A stretch of DNA of 64,000 nucleotides from Orientallactaga sibirica (GCA_036365145.1 JAEOAD010000015.1:6193501-6257500), one strand, 5' to 3'; shown: positions 19,092 through 30,336, numbered from the stretch's first letter. A program made the numbers and translations. Notes: generated from the letters alone by a model not told the origin.

Positions 19092-19225
19092 TTTTTTTTT
19101 TTTTTGAGGTAGGAGCTCAGTGTAGTTGGGGCTGATCTGGAACTCAGTCTGCAGCCCCCAAGGTAGCCTGGAACTCATGGTGATCTGAGTCTCCTGAATG
19201 TTGGGACTGAAAGGTATGTACCATG
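19092..19225 (-). repeat. B1 SINE, old
   Basis: Strongly diverged antisense B1 abutting the previous one. Confidence 0.75.
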
Positions 19226-19243
19226 ACACCTGGCTACATTGAT

Positions 19244-19284
19244 TTTTGTTTGTTTGTTTGTTTGTTTGTTTGTTTGTTTGTTTC
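19244..19284 (+). repeat. (TTTG)n microsatellite
   Basis: About ten TTTG units; perhaps a worn SINE tail. Confidence 0.9.
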
Positions 19285-19367
19285 TCAGATTCAGTAGCAC
19301 AATCTGCAAAATAATCATATGGTATAATTTAGTAGTTCTAGCAAATAGAGTAAAATCAAATCTTAAG

Positions 19368-19945
19368 CAGGGCATGGTGGCACTGTTAGAGTCGGCATGA
19401 GAGAATTACAGACCACTACACTTTTGTAGCCAATTGAGAGTCCTTTTATTAAGCCAGTGTCTGAGAGGGAGCTCATACCAGAAAATGCTCTCTATGAAGA
19501 AGCTCAGGGGTACAATGTTTTTAAAGGGAAAAAAAATCATAAAAATGATGTTAGTGTCAGATATAGGTCTGGGCTACATTGGAACTGCAGTTATTTCATT
19601 TATCCAGGAATTAACTTACATATCTGAGCCATATTTGGGGTTATGAGAAGCCTGGAACGTGTTATCAATGCAGATATGGACCTCCTAAGGAGTTTGGGAG
19701 CTTGCAACTAAAGGCACCCTGGTAGGCAAAAGTATCAGCTTTTTTATTCCACCAATAAATAAGTCAGGACCTAATGAAGACAGGATGGGCATTATTTTAG
19801 CTGTTACTGCACACACCTTGTAATCCTAGCACGGGGGAGGCAGAGGTAGGAGGATTGCTGTGAGTTTGAGGCCAGCCTGAGACTACATAATGAATTCCAG
19901 GTCTGCCTGGGCTAAAAAGACCCTACCTCAGAAAAAGAAAAAAAA
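19368..19945 (+). repeat. B1 SINE split by an LTR
   Basis: B1 5' end at 19368-19383, interrupted by a 425-bp LTR, continuing 19809-19945. Confidence 0.85.
19384..19808 (-). mobile_element. Solo LTR inside a B1
   Basis: A 425-bp single-copy-looking block flanked by a 4-bp 'gcac' duplication, exactly interrupting the B1. On the minus strand it ends 'actctaaca' and contains AATAAA near the complement of 19443-19455 and again near 19752. The minus-strand start is AG rather than TG (point change, or the boundary is off). No internal retroviral sequence. Family not recognised. Confidence 0.6.
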
Positions 19946-20041
19946 TCTTAGACCCCTGTAGTTTTGACATTGTCATGCAGTGAGGTGCAATATTTTGAAT
20001 CTCAAAGACACACCTTTTTGAAGCCCAGTGTCATTTTCAAG

Positions 20042-20306
20042 TTTTTTTTTAAACTTTTTATTTTATATTATTTTTTTGGAGAGAGACAGAGAGAAAGAGA
20101 GAGAGACGAAGACAGAGATGGGCGCGGGAGCAGTGTCTCAGCTGCTGCGAACGAAATCGAGATGTGCGCGCCCCCTTGTGGTCAAGTGCGGGATTGCGCC
20201 CTTGTGTCACTTTGCATCTGGCTAAACGTGGGACCTGGAGATTGGAACCAGTGTTCTTAGGGTTAGGAGGCAGGCGCCTTAACCCCTAAGCCATCTCTCC
20301 AGCCCC
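20042..20306 (-). repeat. DIP SINE, variant subfamily
   Basis: The cleanest variant copy, with CpGs kept ('gcgggattgcgcccttgtgt'); perfect target duplication 'attttcaagtttt' (20033-20045 and 20307-20319). Confidence 0.93.
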
Positions 20307-20357
20307 ATTTTCAAGTTTTGTGCAATAGCTTTTCAAAGAGCTTACTTTCAGCATCAT

Positions 20358-20403
20358 TTTTTTAAATTTATTTGCAAGCAGAGAGTGCTAGAAGAGAGAC
20401 AGA
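20358..20403 (-). repeat. DIP SINE tail fragment
   Basis: Only the tail and start of the CT tract of an antisense DIP remain before the next B1. Confidence 0.55.
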
Positions 20404-20405
20404 AC

Positions 20406-20557
20406 GGCCAGGCATGGTGGTGCACACCTTTAATCCCAGCCCTTGGGAGGCAGAAGTAGGAGAACTGCTGTGAGTTTGAGGCCACCCTGAGATTACATAG
20501 TGAATTCTAGGTCAGCCTGGACTAGAGCGAGACCATACCTCAAAAAATTTTTTTAAA
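20406..20557 (+). repeat. B1 SINE
   Basis: Full sense copy. Confidence 0.9.
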
Positions 20558-20559
20558 AG

Positions 20560-20757
20560 GGCTGGAGAGATGGCTTAGCAGTTAAGGCACATGCCTATGA
20601 AGCCTAAGGACCCCAGTTTGATTCTCCAGGTACCATGTAAGCCAGATGCACAAGGGGGCACATGCATCTGGAGTTCATTTGTAGTGGCTAAAGACCCTGG
20701 TGCACCCATTCTCATTTTCCCTCTCCCTCTCTCTGTCTCTAATAAATAAATAAAATA
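20560..20757 (+). repeat. DIP SINE
   Basis: Full sense copy in the tail of the preceding B1. Confidence 0.9.
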
Positions 20758-20765
20758 AAATCTTA

Positions 20766-20893
20766 GGCAGAAGTAGGAAGATCGCTGAGAGTTCAAGACC
20801 ACTCTGAGATTACATAGTGAATTCCAAGTCAGCCTGAGCTACAGTGAGACCCTACCTCGGAAAACCAAAAACAAAACAAAACAAAAATCTTTA
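20766..20893 (+). repeat. B1 SINE, 5' truncated
   Basis: Starts in 'ggcagaagtaggaagatcgc'; A-rich tail. Confidence 0.87.
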
Positions 20894-20998
20894 AAAAAGA
20901 GAGAGAAAATGGCACATCAGGGCCTTTAGCCACTGCAAACAAACTCCAGGAGCATGCATCACTTTGGGCATCTGGCTTTATGTGGGTACTGGGGAATG

Positions 20999-21386
20999 TG
21001 TAAGGTTTTGGAGTGACCCAAGACCATGCAAACCACTCTGAGGCAAAGGTGAAAGCTTTTATTCAGGAAAAGCATGAGCTTCCAGGGCTGACTCTCAAGA
21101 GCAGAGCACAGCCAACCTGAGTTTTCAGATAGTGGGTTTTATAGGGAAGGCAAGGAAGAGAAAAAGCTGAATAGGAAAGGTTCCTTTAGGGGAGATCTAA
21201 GATAGCCAGGGTGTGACACCAGAACAATGACCAGAGGACTTACGAGAAAGAGGGGCAGTATTAGCCAAGGAAAGGATAATGGCTAGATGGTTTCTTGAGG
21301 AATGTGGACAGTCTACCTCCTTATGTCTCTGTCGCCATTCTACTGACCTTGGTGACTCCATCTTGAGAGCCTATCCTGACCTAACA
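20999..21386 (-). repeat. 3' LTR of the class I provirus
   Basis: 388 bp, TG...CA on the minus strand, with AATAAA in the complement of 21056-21065. A poor purine tract ('aaaaggctggaa') precedes it at 21387-21398. Confidence 0.9.
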
Positions 21387-21399
21387 TTCCAGCCTTTTG

Positions 21400-22870
21400 T
21401 TAATGACAAGGGACAGTGGTTTCTCTCTTCTGAAATATCTTCATGCTGACTGTAGGAGGCGACAAGTACTTATGGGAGAGGCTGGATAATGTGGTCAGTG
21501 GGTCTTCCTTCAGGGCAGGTGATGAGGATATGGTTCCTTGGTGGCTAGAGGCAGGTAAGAGGTAGAGGAGGGACAGGTCAGTAAAAGTTGGTTGAATATT
21601 TGGCAGGTGAATTAGTCCAACTGATTTTGGATGCATCTCAGAAGGCAGGGGGCCAGGACAAGAAGCAAGAATAGTCCAGATATAGGACCCAAGAGTGGCA
21701 AAAGCCAGGGCCAGACCATCCCAAAGATGTTCCACGACCCAGAGGGAACTGGTGTTTGTACCTGAAGCTGGTCAGCTAGGTGTTATAGTTTTTGTAGGGG
21801 GGGGGGTTGTTTGTTTGTTTTTGTTTTCTGAGGTAGGGTCTCATTCTAGCTCAGGCCGACCTGGAATTCAGTATGTAGTCCCAGGGTGGCCTCAAATTCA
21901 TGGTGATCCTCCTACCTCTGCCTCCAGAGTGCTGGGATTAAAAGCATGTGCCATCACACCCGGCTAGGTTTTTTAGTTTTTAATTTGGACCTCTATGTTG
22001 CCTGTCTGGCTAACATACTAACAGCATTCCTCATTCCGAAAAAGGCACGTCCCTCATTTGTTGGCTGTCAAGAGGTCTAGGGTCCAGTGGTTCTGTAGCA
22101 CAACTGAGGCCAGAGAGGTAAGTTGTTCCTGTAGGAATCGCAGGGCCTCAGTGGACCCTTGGACTGTGATGCTCAGTTCTGTAGAAAGCCTTTCATAAGA
22201 GATTAGGCTATGGCTCAGGCCTCCTGCAGCCAGCCCTGTGGCAGCTATCATCATGTGCAGGTGGACAGCTCAATGATGAGCCTGCTTAGAAAGAAGGACT
22301 GCCAGCTCTCCCTCTGTACACATGGTGAGGTTAGGTACCAAAGTGACTGGGGTGCAAGGGCCTCAGAGGGACGCAACTACACACCATAAATTCCCTTAGG
22401 TAAGGTGTGTTTTTTAACAATAGAGTTATTCCTGAAAGCTCCCAACCATCATTGAGAGATGTCCTTATGCCAGCAATCAAGGCAGTTCAGAAGAGAAAGT
22501 GGGATAGGGAGTTTGGAGAGAGGGCACCAGAAACAGGGAGTATCTGAAGCAGAGGTGACATTGGACAGGGGACTGCAAGTAACGAGGGGCGCTCAAGTAA
22601 AGTGCACAGGAAGCAAGCAGTGTTATTGGTAAGACTGAGTTGATTGAGGAGGAAGAGAGAAGAATTAAGGATGGACATCCAAGGGGTGATGGAGAAGGCT
22701 AGATCATGCAAATCCTCCTGGAGCTTGCCATGAGCCTGTTTGCTTGGGGCAAGAGAGAGGAGATCGAGGGGCATCAGTGTCAAGAGGAACATTCTGAGAT
22801 TGGGGGAAGAGTGGGAACATGAGGGAATTTAAGAGGGCCCATTGGGGTGGAGGTGTACTAATCCCTAGAT
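21400..22870 (-). pseudogene. env remnant of the class I provirus
   Basis: The surface part (about 22870-22270) is badly broken. The transmembrane ectodomain is visible at 22254-22021: a heptad-like stretch, LQNHWTLDLLTA, then an in-frame TGA, and the gamma-type CX6CC motif at 22050-22021. The part after it is separated by a B1 at 21798-21966; a hydrophobic segment (about 21720-21640) fits the membrane span. Not functional. Confidence 0.8.
21798..21966 (-). repeat. B1 SINE in proviral env
   Basis: Antisense B1 with a G-run next to its T tail; younger than the provirus. Confidence 0.9.
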
Positions 22871-22879
22871 AAGGTAGGG

Positions 22880-25640
22880 TAGGACAGAGGTCACTTGACT
22901 CTCTTTAGCTGTGATAGGTGGATCCAATTGGGGATGTCCTGAAGCTTTGCAGCCATGGGGGTGATTAGGATCACCAGATGAGGTCCAGTCCAGTCCAGAG
23001 CAGTTTGAGACCCTGTGGGCAGGACTGCTTAAGGTAGACTTGATCTTCAGGGTTAAGTGAGAGAGTTGTGGCTCCCTCTGGTGGTTGGAGAAGAAGGCAA
23101 TCAGCATGTTCCAGGAAAGGTTCCAGTTACAGATGAAAGTTGGTAAGTACCCATGGAGAGGAGTTTCTGGTCGTGGGGGAAGATTAACAGGAGGAGGTGC
23201 CCATACATGAGTTCAAAAGAGCTAAGAAAGGAGGGAGCCCGAGGAGTAGCTCTGATTAGGGCTAAGGCAAGTGGGAGGATAGGTGAAGTTCAGAGTCAGT
23301 TTAGACAGGTGACTTGAGAATGGCATTTGCTCTTTCTACTTTGCCTGAGGACTGAGGTCTATATGGAATATGAGGTTTCCAATCTATTGCAGAGTGAGCG
23401 AGCCTGTGTCACGGAGCAGATTAGAGAGGAGAGGCAAGGATGGAAAAGGAATGATTTCAGGAATCTTTGTAGAGGTTGGGTTCCCACATGAAATAGATTA
23501 TGTAGGTGGGTGAGGATGGTAGTAGCTTGGAGATCAGGCAAGCAGTAAAGGTCCTCCAGGAGTAGCCAGCCTTGTGGCCCCAGGATAGTACCAAGTTTTG
23601 TTAGAGTTTGGTACTGTTCTGGGGTGTATGAAGGAGTCAAGGAGATAGGGGCCAGGAAAAAAGCTGAAGCTGGATATGTTCTGTGGAGGCTGGATTCCCT
23701 GGCAACTCTGTCTGCAAAAGTTTCCCTTGGCCATGGGTGAAGTTAGAGCCTGGTGTCTCCTACAGTGAATGACAGCCATCTCTGCAGGAAGATAGGAGGC
23801 ATGTAGCAGTTTAAGGAGAAGGGGCCTGTTAGTAATGGGGGTTCTTTTAGCTGAGAGGAAGCCTCTGTCCTTCCAGTTAGCAACACGGTGATATAGAATA
23901 TGGAAAGCATATTTAGAGTCAGTATAGGTGTTAACTGTTTTGCCTTGTGCCAAGGTTAGGGCTCTAGTGAGAGCTACCAGCTCAGCCTTTTGGAATGTAG
24001 TCCCCTTAGGCAATGGGCCAGTCTCTTATTATCTGGTCATCTGAGACGATAGCATACCCCGCTATCCGAGAGCCCTGTGAGTTAGTAGAAGATCACACCT
24101 ATATACTAGGTGTGATCAGGGTTAGGGAGAGGAGATAGATTTTAGGATTGTGATGGGTGAGTTCCTCTAGAGTCTCTAAGCAGGAGTGTGTAAATTGTTT
24201 GGGTAGAGGCAGGAGGGTAGCGGGGTTAAGTGGAGGGCAAGAGTCAAGTGTGATGTCAGGGTTATCAAGGAAAGTGACGTGAAAGAGTTAAATTTTAGAT
24301 GGGGTCAGAGTAGACAGGCAACAGTTGGAGAGTAGATCTTTAAGCCTGTGGGTGGGGGGAGAGGACAGTGAGTTGTTGCCCAAAAGTGAGTTTCTGTGCC
24401 TCTTGGGCCAGAAGAGCAGCTGCAGCAAGAGTGCATAGGCACGGTTGCCAGCCCCGGACAGAAGGTTCTAGTTGTTTAGAGAAATAGGCTACAGGGGTAA
24501 AGGATGGACCCTTCATTTGACCTAGAACTCCCAATGCCCCGCCCCTTTTCTGTGAACTAAAGAAGAAAAGGCTGCTGAAGGTCTGGAAGCGCAAGCACTG
24601 GAGCTTCCAAAACAGCATCGTGCTGGCAAGAGAAGGCAGCAGATCTGTCCCTGACTTAGGGTCTAGGGGTTCATGGGGGCTTTCCTTAGCCTTATCATAA
24701 AGGGGCTTTGCCAGGAGGGCAAAATTTGCAATACACATTCTAAGGAACCCTGAAAAGCCAAGAAAAGAGAGGATTTCATCCTTGGAGGTAGGTTAGGAGA
24801 GAGAACAAAGATGTTGTTTGCAGTCTAGGGTGAGTTGTCATGAGGTGGGGGTAAGGAGAAAACTCAGGTACCTAACTTGGGTTAAAGAAAGTTGAGCTTT
24901 TCTGGGGGGGGGTAAACTCGATATCCCTTAGATCTGAGAAAGTTAAGAACTTTGTTGGTATGTAGTTTAGATAGAGAAAGAGAGGGCAAGCAGAGCAAAG
25001 GATCATCTACATATTGTGAAAGTGTGCTAGGCAACAGATCCAGGACAAAAGGTCAGTGGAGAGAGCTTGACCAAATAAGTGGGAGCTGTCCCTAAAACCC
25101 TGGGGAAGAACAGTCTAGGTGAGTTGAGAGGCAGTGTGAGTGTCAGGGTCCTCCCAGGTGAAAAGGAACAGATCATAGGAATCGGGGTGGAGGGGGATGG
25201 AGAAGAAGGCATCTTTGAGGTCAAGTACTGAAAAATGAGTAGTGGAGGAGGGGATGTGAGAGAGGAGAGTACAGGGGTTGGGGACTCCTGGATGAATGGT
25301 TATAACAGCTGTATTGACTAGGCGCAAGTCTTGGACTAAGCGGTAGGTCCCATCAGGTTTGATAACAGGCAAGATCAGAGTATTGCAAGTGAAATGAGTG
25401 GGGCAAAGGAGGTTGGCTTAGAGAAAGCGAGAAATTAAGTGAGATTGGGTATTGAGGACAGCAGGGAAAGGACGTGGGGTCTTTGAGTCTGATGAGGACA
25501 GGCATGTGATGAGAGGCTAGTGCTGGCAAGAAGGTGTCCCACACCCTGGGATTAACTTCAGAGACAGGGAGGGGGAAACCTGGATCCTTTGTAAGGGAGG
25601 GGGCTGGCATGAGGAGGAAGACAGGGTGTGGGAAGTAAGT
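22880..25640 (-). pseudogene. pro/pol remnant of the class I provirus
   Basis: Minus-strand order: end of protease and RT start (25640-25350), RT with [18 protein letters not shown] (about 25260-25200) and YVDD (about 25010-24990), a connection region (24740-24340), RNase H with the TDSKYA motif (24013-23750), integrase HHCC region (23640-23400), a GKVERA motif near 23310 and a GPY-type C-terminus near 22990-22900. The integrase core between HHCC and GKVERA, which should carry the first two catalytic Asp residues, is deleted. Multiple frameshifts and stops. Confidence 0.85.
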
Positions 25641-25849
25641 CAGAGAGAGAAAGAGAGTTTATGCCTAAAATCTCGACCCAGGAGAGGAACAGGACAAGAG
25701 GGTATTACGAGAAATGATTGGGAGAGGGGAGTGTCCCAGACTACACAGGGTAAGGGGGGGTGATGCATGGGGGGGTGGGATAGACCGTCAATACCCGGCA
25801 CAGAGATCTGCGAGGGAAAAGTCTCACCAGAGTAGGATGGCAGGACTGA

Positions 25850-27830
25850 CCATATTGATTACAAATGAGACAGGCCTTCCTGCCAGCTAGACTGTGACTC
25901 TGGGCTCTTCCATTGTGATATGGAGAGTGTTGGTGGGGGCCGAGGTCCCAGGGCACCGTCAATCTTCGGCCGCCAGGACCAGAAGATCGGCAATTGGCTC
26001 TTGTGGGTGACGAGGGGAAGGGGCTGGCCTGCCTTGTCAAGACAAAGGACAGTTGACCTTCTAGTGTCCAGCAAGCCCACAGTGAGGACAGGGTCCTGGC
26101 GGGGGGCGCAGGTTGCAGCAGGTTTTTGCCCAGTGGCTGGTGTGGCCACACTTGAAGCAGAGTTCTGATGGTGAGCGTTGTGGCCCCATCGTCTTCTTTG
26201 GAGGAGGCCTCGGGGCTGCAGCCAGGAACTGGGACTGCTGTCTGTCTCTGGTCACTCTCTCAGTCCATTCTTGGCCCTCTCTGTTATTAAAGACTTTAAA
26301 TGCCAGGTCAAGCTGATCTCCCTGAGAGGTTTAAGGGCCCTTCTCTAGGCATTTAAGTTTTTTCCTGATGTCAGGGACAGGTTGGGAAGCAGGGTGGAAG
26401 CGAGTGTATTGGGTGAGTGCCTCAGTTAGGCGTCCCATAAACTCAGCTGGATTTTCATTAGGCCTCTGGGTAAGCGTTCAGAGTTTGTCAAAAACTTATG
26501 GGATGCCTTTTGGAGGCCAGCCAGGAGGCAAAGAATCATTCTGTCATGGGCCACCCTACCAAGGGAGTTAGAGGGAGCATAGTATTCCCAGTCAGGGTCC
26601 TCTCTGGGGACAGCAAATGTCCCCACTGGGAAAGTGTTATCACTTCAGTGGGCCTCATCAGCATGGGCCTGAGCGGCCACCCAGACACATTCTCATTCAT
26701 CAGGAGTGAGAGTGGAGGAAAGAACTACAAAGAAATCATGCCAGGTTAGGTCATAGGCTTGGGTGAGGTAACAAAATTCTTTGATATAACATGTTGGATC
26801 AGTGAAGAAAGACCCTAGATGTTTTTCTTATTTTTTAATTTGTTTTTTATTATTATTGAGAGAGACAGAGAGAGAGAGAGGAAGAGACAAGGAGAAAGAG
26901 ACAACAGGTGTGCCAGCAGCCTCTCAGCCACTGTGAATGAATTCCAGACAAGTGTGCCTCCTTGTGGGCAAGCATGGCATTGTGCCCTTGCATCACTATG
27001 TCTGGCTAAACATGGGACCTGAAGATCGAAAGTTGTTCTTAGGCTTGGCTGGCAGGTGCTTTAACTGCTAAGCCATCTCTCCAGCCCCCTTAGATGTTTT
27101 TCAATCTGGGATAGATCAGACATGGAAAAAGGAACATGAACACAAACAATTCCTTCAGCACTTGTGACCTCACATAAAGAATATATTCTGTCCCTGCGAG
27201 AACGAGTATGCAGGGCAGGAGGGGATAGAGGAGGAGAGGAGATGGGAGATGGAGATGATGGGGGGGGGCATGGAGATGGAACAGGAGGCAGAGGAAGAGG
27301 GTGGAGGGGTGTGGGCATCAGGCAGGGGGTCAGGAGAGGCTGATAGAGCTGGAGGAGCTGTTGGGGCCAGATCATCCATGGCATCCAGGTCGAAAGCAAA
27401 GAGTGAGGACGATTATGGGAAAGGGGGTGAGTTAGAGCACATTCCTGAGACCTTGGCTAGAAGGGCCTGGTGAGAAAAGCAGGTAGAGCTGACAGAAGGC
27501 CATGTATGCAGAGTGAAAAATGTTTGGATATAGGGTATTTTGGACCACCTGCTTGTACATTGGCAGAAGTTTTCTAAATCAGTGAGAATTTGAAAATCAA
27601 AAGTACCATGTTCAGGCCATTGGGACCCATTGTTAAGCTTATATTGTGGCCAGGCAGAGTTGCAGAGAAAGCTCAGATGATGTTTGATGCCATCCAAGAG
27701 TCGTAGAGGCTTTAAGTTCTTAAGGAGACAGGCCAGGGGGGTAGTAGAAATTTGTTTGGAGGTTTTATTCCTCATGGAAGCACAAGAGTATAGTAAGAGG
27801 GCCAGTGAGAGGAGACAGAGAAAGGGCAAG
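25850..27830 (-). pseudogene. gag remnant of the class I provirus
   Basis: 27829-27413 has the matrix-type block YKLNNGSQWPEHGTFDF; 27399-27100 is Pro/Ser-rich and leads into capsid (VPFSMSDLSQIEKHL). A DIP SINE (26826-27087) breaks the capsid start. At 26255-26061 there are two zinc knuckles, CFKCGHTSHWAKTC and CPHCGLAGH.... Two knuckles rather than the one of murine leukaemia-type viruses places it in another class I branch. Stops and frameshifts throughout. Confidence 0.82.
26826..27087 (-). repeat. DIP SINE (variant) in proviral gag
   Basis: Complete variant copy with target duplication 'agatgtttttc' at both ends. Confidence 0.92.
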
Positions 27831-27835
27831 ACAAG

Positions 27836-28262
27836 GGTGTGAGAAAGAAACCAGGGCTTAAGCTGGGTTTATACAGAACACTAATATGACCCCCCCCCGG
27901 CCCATTAGGGTGAATGGGGCCTGCACCTCCCAATTGGGCAGAGGCCATACCAGGTTGCAACTGTCAGCTTTTCAGCCTATTAGTGGGCAAAGCGGGCACC
28001 TGTCCTCCTGATGGTAAAAGCAGCTGGCAGTGAAAGATGAGACCTCAGAAGGTAAACAAGGGTGAGAGGAAAGAACCAGGCCTTAAGCTGGGTTTACACA
28101 GAACACCAATATGACCCCCTGGCCCATTAGGGTGAACAGGGCCTGCACGTCCCACGAGGGCAGAGGCTGTACAGGTCACAACTGTTAGCTTTTTAGTCTA
28201 TTAGTGGCCAAGGCAGGCAACTGTGCTCCCAGTGGAGTAAGTGGCTAGCAGTGAAAGATGAG
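27836..28262 (-). repeat. Tandem duplication in the proviral leader
   Basis: Two imperfect direct copies of about 200-215 bp (about 27836-28041 and 28050-28262), both containing 'cttaagctgggttta', 'cccattagggtgaa' and 'gtgaaagatgagacctca'. They lie between the 5' LTR and gag. Confidence 0.85.
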
Positions 28263-28680
28263 ACCTCAAGAGAGAGAGGGAGAGAAGGGAGGGGGAGAGT
28301 GTCCCAAGATGGAGCAACTGAACCAAAAGGTGCCCCTTAGCGTACAGTAGACCAGCAAGCAAGAGACCTGAGGTGTTGAGAGTGTGTCTTTCTTGAGACC
28401 TGGGGTTGGGGCCCAAAAGGGGTGAGGGGTGTATCCTGGTGTGCCAGCACAGCTTCTATGAGGAGGGATTAAACCCAAAAGCAGGCCAACCTGAGAGGGA
28501 CACTTACCAAGAAGGAGAGAGGAGATGAGAAGGGAAGAAGAGTGAGGCCAAATTGTGGTGGGTGTGAAAGCCGGTATCAGGCAGAAATGGTCCAAAGCCT
28601 TCAGAGGGTCATTGGCAGTTTGGTGGTCTGGTCAGGAGAAAGGAGATCTGGCCATCCAAGAGGGCAACCAGAAGCCTCCT

Positions 28681-28978
28681 ATTAAGGTTTGGGAGTGACC
28701 GAGACCACGCAAACCACTCTGAGGCAAAGTTGAAAGCTGAATAGGAAAGGTTCCTTTAGGGAAGATCTAAGATAGCCAGAGTGTGACACCAGAACAGTGA
28801 CACCAACAATTTATAAGAAAAGGGGGCAGGAAGCCATGACCTAGGGGCAGTGTTAGCCAAGGAAGGGATAATGGCTGGGCAGTTTCTTGAGGAATGTGGG
28901 TAATCTACTTCCTTATGTCTCTGTCACCATTCTGCTGACCTTGTTGACTCCATCTTGGGAGCCCATCCTGACCTAACA
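28681..28978 (-). repeat. 5' LTR of the class I provirus, internally deleted
   Basis: 298 bp against 388 bp for the 3' LTR. The missing block (counterpart of about 21053-21165) contains the AATAAA signal. A 20-25 bp stretch present here ('caggaagccatgacctaggg') is absent from the 3' LTR. Confidence 0.88.
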
Positions 28979-29043
28979 GAATGAAACCCAGATCCTTAGC
29001 CTTTGCAGACAAGTGTCTTAACCACTGAGCCATCTCTCCAGCC

Positions 29044-29535
29044 CAACATCATTATTTTTCTGAGTATAGATGCTAAGGACCACAAATTTTATTCTTGGTT
29101 GTTAACCTTACCACTGAGACCATTATTTGATTCAGTTATGTGTGTAATGGGTCTGGGATCACTCAGAGATTCACCAGTCCAACATGAATATGATATTAAT
29201 AAATAGAGGCATTTGTTTCTAGCCAAGACTACACTTTGAGCCGGGAACTCAAGAGTGCAGCCCCCAGTTACATCTGTCAGGGGTTATAAGGACAAATTGC
29301 TAAACAAGTAACACGTGACAACAGTCACAAGCCTAGTTACAAAGGGGTTAGTGGTTATCTCATTCAAGCAGATGGCCTGGTATTCTGCTTACCAATGGTC
29401 ATATCTGCAGGGTGCCACATCCTGCATACCACAGGTAACATTTCTTTATAACATTTCCTTATCCATCATATTCCCTATCCATCACAATGTGATACTTTTC
29501 TGGATGAGAGATAAATTTTTAAAATATTTATTTGT
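29044..29535. other. No assignable feature
   Basis: Single-copy-looking, with an 'aataaata' block near 29200 and phrases that could be an old LTR. No coding signal. Confidence 0.35.
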
Positions 29536-29768
29536 GGGGCTAGAGAGATGGCTCAGCATTTAAGTGAAGCCTAAGGACCCCAGTTTGAGGCTCGGTTCCC
29601 CAGGACCCACGTAAGCCAGATACACAAAGTGGCACATGCATCTGGAATTTGTTTGCAGTGGCTGGAGGCCCTGGCACACCCATTCTCTATCTGCCTCTTT
29701 CTCTGTCTGCCCCTTTCTCTCTGTGTCTCTCTTAAATAAACAAACAAACAAACAAACAAACAAACAAA
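29536..29768 (+). repeat. DIP SINE
   Basis: Sense copy with duplicated 'cagtttgaggctcggttccc' wording in the head and a (CAAA)n tail. Confidence 0.9.
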
Positions 29769-29960
29769 ATTTATTTGTGAGGAGAGAAAGAAGAAAGATA
29801 TAAAGACACAGAGTATGGGTGCTCCAGGACCTTTTGCTGCTGCAAACAAACTCCAGATGCCTGTGCCACATTTTTGTGTGTGAGTACTAGGGAACTGAAC
29901 CTGGGCCACTGGAAGGCTTTGCAAGAAAGTGTTTTTAACCACTGAGCAATCTCCCAGCCT
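29769..29960 (-). repeat. DIP SINE
   Basis: Antisense, tail-to-tail with the previous copy. The stretch after it (29961-30131) shows a few phrases like an old MIR or LTR but is not assigned. Confidence 0.86.
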
Positions 29961-30131
29961 AAGAAATTTTAATTTCATTTATTTAGTATTTTTACGTAGC
30001 CTACACTATGTACTAGGTAGTAGTAAATACTTTATCTAGTCTACCCTAGATAGGGTCACAATCTAGTGGGAAAGGCAAACTTGCAAATAAGTCACATTTC
30101 CATGCAATAAATGAAAGAATTCCAAACATGG

Positions 30132-30188
30132 GTGTGAATTTCAGGTTAGCCTGGGCTAGAGTGAGACCCTACCCGAAAAAAAAAAAAA
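30132..30188 (+). repeat. B1 SINE 3' fragment
   Basis: Only the last B1 block and A tail. Confidence 0.75.
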
Positions 30189-30198
30189 TTTTTTTTAC

Positions 30199-30336
30199 AG
30201 CTGAGTGTGGTGGCACACACCTTTGATCCCAGCACTCAGAAGGCAGAGGTAGGAGGACCTGTGAGCTCAAGGTCAGCCTGCGACTACAGAGTTAGTTCCA
30301 AATCAGCCTGGGCTACCTCGAAAAGACCAAAAAATT
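30199..30336 (+). repeat. B1 SINE
   Basis: Sense B1 lacking some 3' bases. 30337-30485 is unassigned. Confidence 0.87.

Larger units (their letters stand above)
20999..28978 (-). mobile_element. Class I (gamma-like) endogenous retrovirus, decayed
   Basis: LTR-gag-pro-pol-env-LTR order on the minus strand, about 7.98 kb, with 'gaatg' duplicated at 20994-20998 and 28979-28983 inside a DIP SINE. LTR ends are TGTTAGG and CCTTACA. Gag has a matrix-like region, a proline-rich part, capsid and two CCHC knuckles; pol has RT with a YVDD box, RNase H and a GPY-type integrase end; Env TM has a CX6CC motif. All frames are broken by stops, frameshifts and deletions, and two SINEs have inserted. I saw no convincing tRNA primer-binding match after the 5' LTR. 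Confidence 0.92.
20896..29043 (-). repeat. DIP SINE split by a provirus
   Basis: Antisense DIP body at 20896-20998 resumes at 28979-29043 with its tRNA head ('ccactgagccatctctccag'). The 8-kb provirus sits between, giving a clean pre-insertion site. Confidence 0.9.

Noticed and set aside
25920..26749. Plus-strand frames opposite the class I gag/pol
   Set aside because: Shadows of the minus-strand provirus; no family resemblance.
28670..28682. Possible tRNA primer-binding site next to the 5' LTR of the class I provirus
   Set aside because: The bases after the LTR on the minus strand do not resemble a tRNA 3' end well enough to name one; the inner LTR edge is itself altered.
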